This document shows positions 1-8,275 of a stretch of DNA of 29,946 bases, piece after piece. The DNA comes from JANQRV01 sp964533785 (GTDB taxonomy: Bacteria; Bacteroidota; Bacteroidia; Chitinophagales; Saprospiraceae). Location: assembly GCA_964533785.1 (NCBI GenBank), contig CAZHNG010000026.1, positions 1-29,946 on the forward strand, written 5' to 3'. Positions within the stretch are counted from its first letter, which is position 1; every line of letters starts with the position of its first letter. Under the pieces are notes generated by a model. That model was given only the letters and a program-made list of their open reading frames with translations, was not told the DNA's origin and made no database searches. The position numbers and the translations under genes are program-made.

Positions 1-12
1 AGCGGTTTGTTG

Positions 13-54
13 TCTAAAATCTAGCGTCTAGTGTCTAGCGTCAAAAGTCCAAAA
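13..54. repeat. Heptamer tandem repeat (6 imperfect units)
   Basis: Six consecutive 7-nt units begin at 13, 20, 27, 34, 41 and 48: TCTAAAA, TCTAGCG, TCTAGTG, TCTAGCG, TCAAAAG and TCCAAAA. The three central units differ at one position only, and the outer ones are degenerate. The tract lies about 85 bp before the sensor kinase start. No coding function is visible. Confidence 0.75.
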
Positions 55-74
55 AATTAAGAATTTGTTAAAGA

Positions 75-86
75 TGCGTACACGCA
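75..86. repeat. Short palindrome upstream of the sensor kinase
   Basis: TGCGT-AC-ACGCA is a perfect 5-bp dyad with a 2-nt centre, 53 bp before the kinase ATG. It could be a regulator site, but nothing else supports that. I found no convincing TTTG-N19-TAnnTTTG promoter in the first 138 bases. Confidence 0.3.
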
Positions 87-138
87 AGATGTGAATTACT
101 AAATTCGTGTTACTTAAGCAAATTAACTTCCTGAAATA

Positions 139-1728
139 ATGAACAAAAAAGTAATCGGTTTAATCATCGGTTTGATGAGCGTGGCTGTTATCGGGGTGGT
201 TTTATCACAAATGAATGTGGTGAGAACTTCTATCCGGACAATGGAGGAAAAGTTTGATGAAAATGTTCGGGAAGCACTTTTTGAAGTCGTTACTTATATT
301 GAAGATGAAGAGCGATTCAGCGAATTCGAAGGGACTCAAAGTGGGTTTTCTTTGAATTATTACCGCGATAAAATGGGCTACATCAGTCAAACTACCCAAC
401 AAGGTATTTTAAATTCGCAGGCGGAAGTACTCGATAACTTGGGGAACCTAAATATTGTGGGCAGTACTAAAGAAGCTTTTTTTAAGCGGTTTCTTGCTCA
501 AACCTACGATGAGTTGTTTTGTCCAAACTGCCGTAAACGCCGGAGTTTATTTTCTTCCAGGGTTCATTCAGAACCTTCTGTGGTTAATCAGCGGCCTCTC
601 GGAGAAAGGGTTAATCCTGAGATGTTAAAGGAATTACTGCGCAAAGAATTTGCAGCCCGGGGGATTAACCAAGAGTTTAATTTTGGAGTAAAGGCAAAAA
701 AAACAGGTAACTGGATAATTGTTGATGACCATTACGTTGTTGACGAAGAAGGTTCGGAAAATATTCCCGGCACGGAACAGCATAATCGCTCCAAACCCTA
801 CGAAACTTTATTATTTCCACAATCTTTCCCAGAACCAAGTCCGGGTACATTGACCGTTCAGTTTCCTGCCAAATCCAGCTTCCTCTGGCGTTCACTTATT
901 TTTAATTTATTGGGAACAATACTCTTTGCTACGATCATTTTGGGGTGTTTTGCTTATACCGTTAACGTAATTTTTAAGCAAAAACGCATTTCTATGATGA
1001 AAACGGACTTTATCAACAATATGACTCACGAGTTCAAAACGCCGATCGCTACCATTTCATTGGCAGCCGATTCGATCACAAGTCCCATGATCACCGATGA
1101 TCCAAAAAAAATTAAGCGTTTTGCAGGAATTATTAAGCAAGAAAACAAAAGAATGAATGCGCAGGTGGAAAAAGTACTACAAATGGCCTTACTGGACAAA
1201 AGGGATTTCTCGCTTAAATTAAGTCCTGTGAATCTTCACGACGTTGTGCAAAGAGCGGTAGAGAATATCAGCTTGCAGGTGGAGAAAAGAAACGGGACCG
1301 TCGTTGCTGACCTTCAGGCTGAAAATCCTGTCATTAAAGGCGACAATACCCATATTGCCAATATTATCAATAATTTACTGGATAACGCAAATAAGTACAG
1401 CCCCGAAGACCCCAAAATTTCCGTTCATACCCAAAATGTTGCCGGAGGTATCCAGCTTACGGTAAAGGACAATGGAGTAGGTATGAGCAAAGACGACAAA
1501 AAACATATTTTCGACAAGTTTTACCGGGTACATACCGGGAACCTGCACGATGTTAAAGGCTTTGGTTTGGGGTTGAGTTACGTCAAAGCCATCATGACTG
1601 CTCACAAAGGACAAATTGATGTAAAAAGTGAGCTGGGTAAAGGAAGTAGCTTCATTTTATTCTTTCCCAAGGTAGTGGAAAGTAATGTACAATTCAACGC
1701 AAAAGAGTCAAAAATTTTTAATGCCTAA
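139..1728 (+). CDS. Membrane sensor histidine kinase (RprX-like)
   Basis: This is a 529-residue two-component sensor kinase that should phosphorylate the regulator encoded next to it. One membrane helix spans residues 5-24, an extracytoplasmic sensor domain spans about 25-248, and a second helix spans about 250-278. The kinase core follows. The H-box MTHEFKTP gives the phospho-acceptor His297. The N-box is around 408-420 (NNLLDNANKYS), the G1 box is DNGVGM at 444-449, the F-box is FDKFYR, and the G2 box is GFGLGLSYVKAI at 474-485. The layout and the tandem regulator resemble RprX of Bacteroides. The sensor domain has an unusual CPNC motif at 128-131 followed by a basic stretch. The signal sensed is unknown. 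The class is certain and the RprX name is an analogy. Confidence 0.93.
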   Translation: MNKKVIGLIIGLMSVAVIGVVLSQMNVVRTSIRTMEEKFDENVREALFEVVTYIEDEERFSEFEGTQSGFSLNYYRDKMGYISQTTQQGILNSQAEVLDNLGNLNIVGSTKEAFFKRFLAQTYDELFCPNCRKRRSLFSSRVHSEPSVVNQRPLGERVNPEMLKELLRKEFAARGINQEFNFGVKAKKTGNWIIVDDHYVVDEEGSENIPGTEQHNRSKPYETLLFPQSFPEPSPGTLTVQFPAKSSFLWRSLIFNLLGTILFATIILGCFAYTVNVIFKQKRISMMKTDFINNMTHEFKTPIATISLAADSITSPMITDDPKKIKRFAGIIKQENKRMNAQVEKVLQMALLDKRDFSLKLSPVNLHDVVQRAVENISLQVEKRNGTVVADLQAENPVIKGDNTHIANIINNLLDNANKYSPEDPKISVHTQNVAGGIQLTVKDNGVGMSKDDKKHIFDKFYRVHTGNLHDVKGFGLGLSYVKAIMTAHKGQIDVKSELGKGSSFILFFPKVVESNVQFNAKESKIFNA

Positions 1729-1761
1729 ACAATAGTTTTACGGTTTTTCTGTTTGATTGGT

Positions 1762-1775
1762 AATGTTCCAACATT
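1762..1775. repeat. Small dyad between kinase and regulator genes
   Basis: AATGTT-CC-AACATT is a perfect 6-bp dyad in the 132-bp spacer between the kinase stop and the regulator start. The size of the spacer suggests the regulator may have its own promoter, and the dyad could be an operator. No supporting copy was found. Confidence 0.25.
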
Positions 1776-1860
1776 GGCAGCGTTGAACTAGTTTCTTGGT
1801 AAATGAGTTATATAGTTTAGTTGGATGCAGATAATCCATGAATAAAATTTTTAGCAACCT

Positions 1861-2583
1861 ATGCCAGATAATAAAATTTTATTAGTCGAAGATGATCAGA
1901 ATTTCGGGGATGTTTTAAGATCTTATTTAGAAATGCATGGTTACGATGTTACCTTGGCCACAGATGGCTTTCAAGGATTAGCAAAATACAATGAAGGTCA
2001 GTTCGATTTATGCATTTTTGACGTAATGATGCCCAAAAAAGACGGATTTACCCTAGCTAAAGAGATTAGAGAAAAGGATAGTGATATGCCTATCATTTTT
2101 TTAACGGCCAAAACCATGAAAGACGACGTCTTACAGGGTTTCAAGATAGGTGCTGATGACTATATTACCAAGCCTTTCGTCTCGGAAGAACTATTATATA
2201 GAATACAGGCTATTCTTAAACGCAGCCAGCAAAAAGCTGATCCTAGAGAAGAAATAAAAGAATTTAACATCGGAAAATACCATTTTAACTATCCTTTGCG
2301 TATCTTAACGTACGATTCAGGTGGAAAAAATGAAGAAAAATCTAAACTTTCGCCAAAAGAGGCACAATTATTGCGGTTATTTGCAATGTATATGAATGAT
2401 ATACTTCCCCGGTCGGAAGCATTAACCAAAATTTGGGGAGAGGATAATTATTTCACAGCCCGCAGTATGGATGTGTTTGTGACCAAGCTCCGTAAATACC
2501 TTAAGAAGGATGAAAAGATAGAGATCGTTAACATCCACGGTAATGGTTTTCAATTGCTCGTAAAAGAGGAGGAGGAAGTTTAA
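1861..2583 (+). CDS. OmpR/PhoB-family response regulator (RprY-like)
   Basis: This 240-residue DNA-binding response regulator is the likely partner of the kinase just upstream. The receiver domain (about 4-120) has the acidic pocket E10, D11 and D12, the phospho-acceptor Asp54 in IFDVMMP, the switch Thr82 in LTAK, and Lys104 in the KPF motif. All catalytic positions are therefore intact. A winged-helix trans_reg_C domain fills about 140-235, with SPKEAQLLRLF and a recognition region around RSMDVFVTKLRKYL. The length is typical. A strong terminator follows, so kinase and regulator appear to form a two-gene unit. Targets cannot be read from this window. Confidence 0.93.
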   Translation: MPDNKILLVEDDQNFGDVLRSYLEMHGYDVTLATDGFQGLAKYNEGQFDLCIFDVMMPKKDGFTLAKEIREKDSDMPIIFLTAKTMKDDVLQGFKIGADDYITKPFVSEELLYRIQAILKRSQQKADPREEIKEFNIGKYHFNYPLRILTYDSGGKNEEKSKLSPKEAQLLRLFAMYMNDILPRSEALTKIWGEDNYFTARSMDVFVTKLRKYLKKDEKIEIVNIHGNGFQLLVKEEEEV

Positions 2584-2644
2584 TATTCGAATGTTTGCTC
2601 CGAGAGGAGTTTACCATAAATTAGTTTTTGGGATTATGATTCTT

Positions 2645-2685
2645 GGCTGGACATTTTCAAAATATGTCCGGCCCTTTTTGTTTTA
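2645..2685 (+). terminator. Rho-independent terminator after the regulator gene
   Basis: GGC-T-GGACAT pairs with ATGTCC-G-GCC around a short A/T-rich loop and is followed by CTTTTTGTTTT. The stem has about ten pairs with one G-T pair. It lies 62 bp after the regulator stop and just before pyrD, so it should end the two-component transcript. Confidence 0.8.
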
Positions 2686-2701
2686 AAAGAATACTTTTCA
2701 T

Positions 2702-3736
2702 TTGTATAAATTATTACTTAAGCCAATTCTGTTTCTCTTTCCTCCCGAACAGGCCCATGGTCTAACCTTATTTCTTTTCAAAATATTATTAGCAATTCCT
2801 CTCATGAAGGCTTTTCTCAAAAGGTATTATACTATTGATGATACTCGTTTGGAACGGGAAGTTTTGGGATTACGGTTCAGGAACCCTGTTGGCTTGGCCG
2901 CTGGTTTTGATAAGGATGGTAAGTATTTCCGTTTAATGGAAACGCTGGGCTTTGGTTTTGTTGAGCTGGGAACCGTTACGCCCAAACCTCAGGCCGGGAA
3001 TCCGCAGCCAAGGCTTTTTCGGCTGCCTAAAGATGAGGCACTTATCAACAGAATGGGGTTCAATAACGATGGGGTTGATGCTTTGGTAGAAAGGCTCAAA
3101 AAAGACAAACCCGAAAACCTTATCATTGGCGGTAATATCGGCAAGAACAAAGTGACGCCCAATGAAGAGGCCACCCATGATTATGTTTATTGTTTTGAGC
3201 GCTTGTTTCCCTGGGTTGATTATTTTGTGGTCAATGTCAGTTCTCCAAATACCCCCGGCCTAAGAGCCTTGCAAGAAAAAGAACCGCTTACCCAATTGCT
3301 CCAACGCCTACAAGAACTTAACCAAACCAAAACGACCCCTAAACCGATTCTTCTGAAAATCGCACCGGACCTTACCTTTGAGCAATTGGATGATATTCTG
3401 GAAATAGTAACCAATACCAATATCGCCGGGGTTATCGCTACGAATACAACAGTTAACCGGGAGAACCTTGCGACGGATGCCCAGGCCATAGAAAAAATTG
3501 GCAATGGAGGATTAAGTGGTCAACCCCTTACTCAAAAGGCAACCGAAATTATTCGCTACCTCAGTGAAAAGTCCGGGGGAAAACTGCTCATTATTGGGGT
3601 AGGAGGAATCCAGAATGGAGAAGATGCTAAAGCAAAAATTGCTGCCGGCGCTACCTTAGTGCAAATCTATACGGGGCTGGTTTATGAAGGCCCAGCCATT
3701 GTCAAGCGGGTCAACCAGTCTATCTTAAATACATGA
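2702..3736 (+). CDS. pyrD: Dihydroorotate dehydrogenase, class 2 (quinone)
   Basis: This enzyme oxidises dihydroorotate to orotate, the fourth step of pyrimidine synthesis, and passes electrons through FMN to membrane quinone. The N-terminal 40 residues are hydrophobic/amphipathic and match the membrane-association domain that defines class 2. The FMN barrel follows: GLAAGFDKDG (64-73), the Gly/Thr segment LGTVTPKPQAGNPQPR (89-104), NRMGFNNDG, NVSSPNTPGLR (178-188) carrying the class 2 catalytic serine, LKIAPDL, and the phosphate-binding GVGGI (299-303). At 344 residues the length is normal. Translation must start at a TTG, because the frame is closed by TAA at 2684 and the next Met (35) would delete the membrane helices. 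It sits alone between a terminator and a hydrolase gene. Confidence 0.95.
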   Translation: MYKLLLKPILFLFPPEQAHGLTLFLFKILLAIPLMKAFLKRYYTIDDTRLEREVLGLRFRNPVGLAAGFDKDGKYFRLMETLGFGFVELGTVTPKPQAGNPQPRLFRLPKDEALINRMGFNNDGVDALVERLKKDKPENLIIGGNIGKNKVTPNEEATHDYVYCFERLFPWVDYFVVNVSSPNTPGLRALQEKEPLTQLLQRLQELNQTKTTPKPILLKIAPDLTFEQLDDILEIVTNTNIAGVIATNTTVNRENLATDAQAIEKIGNGGLSGQPLTQKATEIIRYLSEKSGGKLLIIGVGGIQNGEDAKAKIAAGATLVQIYTGLVYEGPAIVKRVNQSILNT

Positions 3737-3772
3737 TGAAATCTGGTTCTCTCCCGCAATGCACAAAGTTCT

Positions 3773-3808
3773 CTACCCTCCTTTTGGTCGTAAGATGAAA
3801 AGGAGTAG
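3773..3808. terminator. Weak hairpin after pyrD
   Basis: CTAC-(CC)-TCCTTTT pairs with AAAAGGAGTAG over 11 bp, with a 2-nt bulge and an 11-nt loop, 36 bp after the pyrD stop. No clear T-run follows on either strand. It may be a weak terminator or a processing site. Confidence 0.35.
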
Positions 3809-3837
3809 ATTAGACACTAAATTTAAATGCATACAAA

Positions 3838-4884
3838 ATGAGAAACCTAACCTACTTGATACTTTTTACCTGTTGCCTAATTCTAAGTTATTGTACTGCT
3901 CCGGCTGGTGGCCCAGAGAAAACGGAAGTCGATTACTGGAGTTTTGAAAACCGGGATGATCAATTCACGGGTGGAATTAAAATGATTCCCATCTCAACAC
4001 CTATTGGCGAATTCAAGGTTTGGACGAAAAGAGTAGGTAATAATCCACGGATGAAAGTTTTATTGTTGCACGGCGGACCAGGAGCAACCCATGAGCTGTA
4101 TGAATGTTTTGATGGCTATTTTCCGCAGGAAGGTATTGAATATTATTATTATGATCAGTTAGGTTCTTATTACAGCGACCAGCCTACCGATAGCAGTCTT
4201 TGGACCATCGAGCGTTTTGTGGAAGAAGTCGAACAGGTGCGTAAAGCCTTGAACCTGGACAACTCCAACTTTTATTTGCTTGGACAGTCCTGGGGCGGCA
4301 TTCTCGCTATGGAATATGCTTTGAAATATCAGCAAAACCTCAAAGGGTTGATTATCTCCAATATGGTGGCTAGTATTCCGGAATACAACCAATACGCAAA
4401 AGAAGTCCTTGGCCCGCAAATGCCACCGGAGGTATACGCAGAAATCCAGGAAATCGAAGCCAACGAGGATTTTAGTAATCCCCGGTATAATGAATTACTG
4501 CTCGAACATCATTACACGGAACATGTATTACGCATGCCATTAGGAGAGTGGCCAGAATCAATTAACCGGACCTTTGAACATTTAAACCCAATCGTTTATG
4601 TCTATATGCAGGGATATAGCGAATTTGGCATCACCGGCGACGCCACTCTGAAGGAATGGGATCGAAAAGCAGACTTATCGAAAATTACCGTACCTACCCT
4701 AACCATTGGTTCCCAATACGATACTATGGACCCCGAAGAAATGAAGTGGATGTCTACGGAAGTTCAAAATGGCCGCTACCTCTACTGTCCTAATGGTAGC
4801 CATTTTTCACAATACGATGATCAAAAGACGTATATTAATGGTGTTATTCAATTTATTAAGGATGTGGATGCTGGGGTGCTGTGA
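3838..4884 (+). CDS. Proline iminopeptidase-like alpha/beta hydrolase (S33)
   Basis: This 348-residue alpha/beta hydrolase belongs to the prolyl aminopeptidase (MEROPS S33) type, which removes N-terminal proline or similar residues from peptides. The oxyanion-site motif HGGPG lies at 78-82, and the YYDQLG strand at 104-109 is also typical. The nucleophile elbow is GQSWGG with Ser151. Asp295 in QYDTMDP and His322 in GSHFS complete a likely triad. The first 19 residues form a hydrophobic signal ending in SYC, so export as a lipoprotein is possible, although Tyr before the Cys is a poor lipobox. The ATG follows TAAATTTAAATGCATACAAA. The gene ends directly at the repeat array. Family is confident, substrate is inferred. 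Confidence 0.85.
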   Translation: MRNLTYLILFTCCLILSYCTAPAGGPEKTEVDYWSFENRDDQFTGGIKMIPISTPIGEFKVWTKRVGNNPRMKVLLLHGGPGATHELYECFDGYFPQEGIEYYYYDQLGSYYSDQPTDSSLWTIERFVEEVEQVRKALNLDNSNFYLLGQSWGGILAMEYALKYQQNLKGLIISNMVASIPEYNQYAKEVLGPQMPPEVYAEIQEIEANEDFSNPRYNELLLEHHYTEHVLRMPLGEWPESINRTFEHLNPIVYVYMQGYSEFGITGDATLKEWDRKADLSKITVPTLTIGSQYDTMDPEEMKWMSTEVQNGRYLYCPNGSHFSQYDDQKTYINGVIQFIKDVDAGVL

Positions 4885-5311
4885 AGGGGATTTTTCGAGA
4901 CTTCGTCTCTCAAAATGGGGGTGAACCATAGAGAACATAGAGAGCATGGAGTTTTTTTATTGTTAAATTAGTTTTTNNNNNNNNNNNNNNNNNNNNNNNN
5001 NNNNNNNNNNNNNNNNNNNNNNNNNNNNNNNNNNNNNNNNNNNNNNNNNNNNNNNNNNNNNNNNNNNNNNNNNNNNGTCTGTTATGAATAGGATTGGGGA
5101 GAGGGGGATTTTTCGAGACTTCGTCTCTCAAAATGGGGTTGAACCATAGAGAACATAGAGAGCATGGAGTTTTTTTATTGTTAAATTAGTTTTTATTGGA
5201 AGCAGTAAGGCTGTCTGTTATGAATAGGATTGGGGAGAGGGGGATTTTTCGAGACTTCGTCTCTCAAGATGGGGGTGAACCATAGAGAACATAGAGAGCA
5301 TGGAGTTTTTT
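4885..5311. repeat. 136-bp tandem repeat array, interrupted by gap
   Basis: Three nearly identical copies are visible. The shared hairpin GAGAC-TTC-GTCTC starts at 4897, 5115 and 5251. The last two are exactly 136 bp apart. Each copy continues with GAACCATAGAG, a run of three imperfect 9-nt units (CATAGAGAA, CATAGAGAG, CATGGAG) and a T-run. A linker ending GGATTGGGGAGAG leads into the next copy, and the third copy stops after the T-run. Differences are single bases (GGGGG/GGGGT, AAAAT/AAGAT). The array starts right after the hydrolase stop codon and fills most of the 536-bp gene-free stretch up to 5420. No gene is seen there. Confidence 0.92.
4977..5076. other. 100-N assembly gap inside the repeat array
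   Basis: Exactly 100 Ns interrupt the first repeat copy, the usual placeholder for a gap of unknown length. Comparing the flanks with the intact copy at 5195-5212 shows that the least missing sequence is 18 bp (ATTGGAAGCAGTAAGGCT), or 18 plus a multiple of 136. The true copy number is therefore unknown. Confidence 0.95.
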
Positions 5312-5420
5312 GAAGTTCAGGAGCTTCCTTGCGTTAGTTTAAGTGTGGTTATTAAGCAATTATATATATAGTTAGGAAAAGAGGGGATTAAAAATAATTG
5401 AACGGGAAAAATACATAGAA

Positions 5421-6692
5421 ATGCAAAAACGACTTTTTTTCAAGACTTTACTCGTCATGTTAACGATCGGCTTAAATGCCCAGGTGAATTACGATGAATC
5501 CAAGGTACCGGAATACCAATTACCGGAAGTATTAGTATCCAATGCAGGGAATATAATATCTACAAAAGAAGATTGGCAGCAGGTTAGAAAACCGGAGATC
5601 TTAGGGCTATTTGAGGAGCATGTCTATGGCCGGATTCCAACGGCAGCTATCCAGCATCGATTCGAAGTGGCGAATGTCAGTCCCAGTGCAATGTGTGGGT
5701 TGGCGACCCAAAAGTTGGTTAATATTTATATTGGCAATGGCGACGACTCCGTTAAGGTTGAATTATTGGTTTATCTGCCCAAGAATGTTGAAGGGCCGGT
5801 TCCGCTCTTTCTTGGGCTAAATTTTTACGGAAACCATTCGATCCACGGGGACCCAACGATTCCGTTGACTAATAATTATGTGCGGAATAATCCGGTATTT
5901 TGCATTTTTGACAATAAGGCTACTCATCAATCAAGAGGAGTCAGAGCTTCTCGCTGGCCGGTAGAGCGAATTTTGGAGAGAGGTTACGGGTTGGCTACGA
6001 TCTATTACGGCGATCTGGACCCTGACTTTGATGACGGCTACCAAAACGGCATTCATCCATTGTTCTACAAAGAAGGCCAGACACAGCCGGAGCCCAATGA
6101 ATGGGGCGCGATTGGAGCTTGGGCTTACGGTCTTTCAAGGGCCATGGATTATTTTGAAACAGACAATGACATTGATCAGGAAAGAGTCGCGGTGATTGGT
6201 CATTCCAGGTTGGGTAAAGCTGCACTGTGGGCTGGCGCTCAGGATGATCGTTTTGCAATGGTCATTTCTAATGATTCGGGCTGTGGTGGTGCTGCCTTAT
6301 CAAAGCGACAGTACGGAGAGACGGTCGCCCGTATCAATACCAGCTTCCCCCACTGGTTCTGCATGAATTTTCGTCAATACAATAAGAAAGAAGCTGACCT
6401 GCCACTAGACCAGCATATGCTACTTAGTTTGATAGCCCCTAGGCCTTTGTACGTCGCCAGCGCAGAACAAGATCGATGGGCCGATCCATTGGGAGAGTTT
6501 TCCGGTTTATTCCACGCCGGACCTGCTTATGATCTGATGGGCGAAACGACTATTCGCATCTTGAAAATGCCGGAAATAAACAAACCATTAATTATGGGCA
6601 AAATGGGCTATCACATTCGTTCTGGCGAACATGATATTACCCGTTACGATTGGGAGCGGTATATGGATTTTGCGGACGAACAACTTAAGTAG
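5421..6692 (+). CDS. Glucuronoyl esterase-like hydrolase (CE15)
   Basis: This 423-residue secreted esterase resembles bacterial carbohydrate esterase family 15, which cleaves esters between glucuronic acid on xylan and lignin alcohols. A Sec signal occupies residues 1-20 (cleavage near NAQ). The nucleophile is Ser262 in GHSRLGKAALWAGA (260-273). Other family signatures are SNDSGCGGAAL (283-293), FPHWFC (309-314), DQHMLLSLIAPRPLYVASA (330-348) and WADPLGEF (353-360). The likely catalytic His404 lies in RSGEHD. The acidic member of the triad is not assigned, since it varies in position within CE15. It is the first gene of a tight operon with a VOC protein (4-bp gap) and a second esterase. No consensus promoter was found in the 109 bp after the repeat array. 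Confidence 0.88.
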   Translation: MQKRLFFKTLLVMLTIGLNAQVNYDESKVPEYQLPEVLVSNAGNIISTKEDWQQVRKPEILGLFEEHVYGRIPTAAIQHRFEVANVSPSAMCGLATQKLVNIYIGNGDDSVKVELLVYLPKNVEGPVPLFLGLNFYGNHSIHGDPTIPLTNNYVRNNPVFCIFDNKATHQSRGVRASRWPVERILERGYGLATIYYGDLDPDFDDGYQNGIHPLFYKEGQTQPEPNEWGAIGAWAYGLSRAMDYFETDNDIDQERVAVIGHSRLGKAALWAGAQDDRFAMVISNDSGCGGAALSKRQYGETVARINTSFPHWFCMNFRQYNKKEADLPLDQHMLLSLIAPRPLYVASAEQDRWADPLGEFSGLFHAGPAYDLMGETTIRILKMPEINKPLIMGKMGYHIRSGEHDITRYDWERYMDFADEQLK

Positions 6693-6696
6693 GGAA

Positions 6697-7080
6697 ATGA
6701 TCCATAGTATCCATCACATCGCCATTATTTGTTCTGATTACGAAAAATCGAAAGTCTTTTATACACAGATACTTGGATTGGAAGTAATCAAGGAAACCTA
6801 CAGAGCTTCCCGAAAATCGTATAAACTGGATTTGGCCTTGAATGGTGAATACGTGATTGAGTTATTCTCCTTCCCTTCTCCTCCGCCAAGAGTTTCCAGG
6901 CCTGAAGCAACGGGTTTAAGGCATTTGGCTTTTGCTGTTGATGATTTAAACCAGGAAATACAGCGGTTGAGCCAATTTGACATTGGAATTGAACCGATCA
7001 GAACGGATACAATCACGAATAAACGGTTTACTTTCTTTAGCGACCCGGATGATCTACCCATTGAGCTTTACGAAATTTGA
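6697..7080 (+). CDS. VOC (glyoxalase-fold) metalloprotein, YwkD/YaeR-like
   Basis: This 127-residue single-module VOC superfamily protein resembles the small YwkD/YaeR group annotated as putative lactoylglutathione lyases. It begins MIHSIHHIAIICSDYEKS, with a metal-ligand His in HHIAI. Further likely ligands are the Glu in VIELFSF, the His in LRHLAF and the Glu in the terminal PIELYE. I chose the ATG 4 bp after the CE15 stop. A longer frame exists upstream but would overlap the CE15 gene by 62 bp and lacks family sequence. The true substrate of these proteins is not established. Placement between two esterases suggests a role in the same sugar-acid or detoxification chemistry (inference). Confidence 0.85.
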   Translation: MIHSIHHIAIICSDYEKSKVFYTQILGLEVIKETYRASRKSYKLDLALNGEYVIELFSFPSPPPRVSRPEATGLRHLAFAVDDLNQEIQRLSQFDIGIEPIRTDTITNKRFTFFSDPDDLPIELYEI

Positions 7081-7103
7081 TCTCATCACTTAATATAAAC
7101 ACC

Positions 7104-8264
7104 ATGGTTACCAGGCTGATACCATCGATCCTATTGTTTTCTTTTTTATTCTTTTATTCCTATGCCCAAGAATCCATGCTTTGCGTCGGTCGCCACTGGA
7201 CCGAAGATGAAGCCAACCTGCAAATGAAAACATTTGCGGCTCAATGGGATGATTTGGAATCGTGGGAGCAAAGAGCACAAACCATCAAGAATGGCATCAT
7301 CGAAGGCATGCAGCTCGAAAAAATGCCGGAAATAAAAGGAAATTTCAACCCCATTATACACAGTACCAAAGAAATGGATGGTTATATCGTAGAGAATATT
7401 GCCATTGAAAGCTTTCCTGGCTTTTATATCACCGGTAACCTTTATCGTCCTGCGAAAAAACAGGAAAAGTATCCGGCGGTGCTTTGTCCGCATGGCCATT
7501 TACAAGATAAAAGGTTTACTCACTATGTCCAGAAGCGAAGTGCTGTGCTGGCTCGAATGGGAGCTATTGTTTTTGCTTACGATATGATCGGTTACGGAGA
7601 AAGCCGGCAAGTAGAACATAAAATGCCGATCGCTCTATTATTGCAGACCTGGAACTCCAGGCGAGTACTGGAATACCTGATCTCACGCCCCGATATAGAT
7701 GCTTCGCGAATTGGCATGACCGGTGGTTCTGGGGGTGGCACCCAAACCTTTGTTCTCACCGCGATTGATGATCGGATTACTGTTTCTGTTCCCGCGGTGC
7801 AGGTATCAGCTCATTTTTTCGGTGGCTGCGTTTGTGAAAGCGGTATGCCGATTCACAAAAGCGAGAAGCATCAAACGAACAATGTAGAAATTGCAGCACT
7901 TTGTGCCCCAAGACCTTTATTACTCATTTCTAACGGTGGGGATTGGACGAGTAATACCCCGCAGGTAGAATACCCCTATATACAGGAAGTTTATGCATTG
8001 TACAATGCAGAACATAAAGCCAAGAACGTTCACCTTCCTTTGGAAAAACACGATTATGGGTATTCGAAGAGAGCGGCTGCTTACAATTTTATGGCACAAC
8101 ATCTAGGGTTAAGCTTAGGAAGCGTTCCTTATGATGATGGTTTTCAGGAGGACTTTGTGAAAATATTACCTCCCAATGAGCTAAGGGTTTTTACTGAGGA
8201 GAACCCCAGGCCGGCAAATAGTTTGCAGGGAAATGAAGCGGTAATGAAGTATTTGGGATTTTAG
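7104..8264 (+). CDS. Acetylxylan esterase-like alpha/beta hydrolase
   Basis: This 386-residue secreted alpha/beta hydrolase belongs to the acetylxylan-esterase/prolyl-oligopeptidase-like group (AXE1, dienelactone-hydrolase fold). It starts with a Sec signal, residues 1-21, ending SYAQ. Conserved parts are CPHGH (128-132), YDMIGYGES (159-167), the nucleophile elbow GGSGGG with Ser209, the strand APRPLLLISNGGDWT with candidate Asp280, and His316 in EKHDYG. I preferred the ATG at 7104 over a TTG at 7077, because the TTG overlaps the preceding stop and pushes the signal peptide inward. It is the third gene of the CE15-VOC-esterase operon (23-bp gap). De-acetylation of xylan or pectin is plausible but not shown. 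The gene converges on the next with 11 bp between stops. Confidence 0.82.
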   Translation: MVTRLIPSILLFSFLFFYSYAQESMLCVGRHWTEDEANLQMKTFAAQWDDLESWEQRAQTIKNGIIEGMQLEKMPEIKGNFNPIIHSTKEMDGYIVENIAIESFPGFYITGNLYRPAKKQEKYPAVLCPHGHLQDKRFTHYVQKRSAVLARMGAIVFAYDMIGYGESRQVEHKMPIALLLQTWNSRRVLEYLISRPDIDASRIGMTGGSGGGTQTFVLTAIDDRITVSVPAVQVSAHFFGGCVCESGMPIHKSEKHQTNNVEIAALCAPRPLLLISNGGDWTSNTPQVEYPYIQEVYALYNAEHKAKNVHLPLEKHDYGYSKRAAAYNFMAQHLGLSLGSVPYDDGFQEDFVKILPPNELRVFTEENPRPANSLQGNEAVMKYLGF

Positions 8265-8275
8265 TTCCCGAGGCA

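Noticed and set aside
3759..3947. 62-codon + strand frame between pyrD and the hydrolase
   Set aside because: It overlaps the hydrolase signal peptide in another frame and has no family signal, whereas the hydrolase start at 3838 is well supported.
4910..5131. 73-codon - strand frame across the repeat array
   Set aside because: It runs through the 100-N gap and repeat sequence, so it is an artefact.
4885..5311. CRISPR array
   Set aside because: The 136-bp units repeat almost in full with no variable spacers, and no cas gene is in the window.
7077..7103. TTG start for the acetylxylan-esterase-like gene
   Set aside because: It overlaps the preceding stop and adds nine residues before a normal signal peptide. 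The ATG at 7104 fits better.
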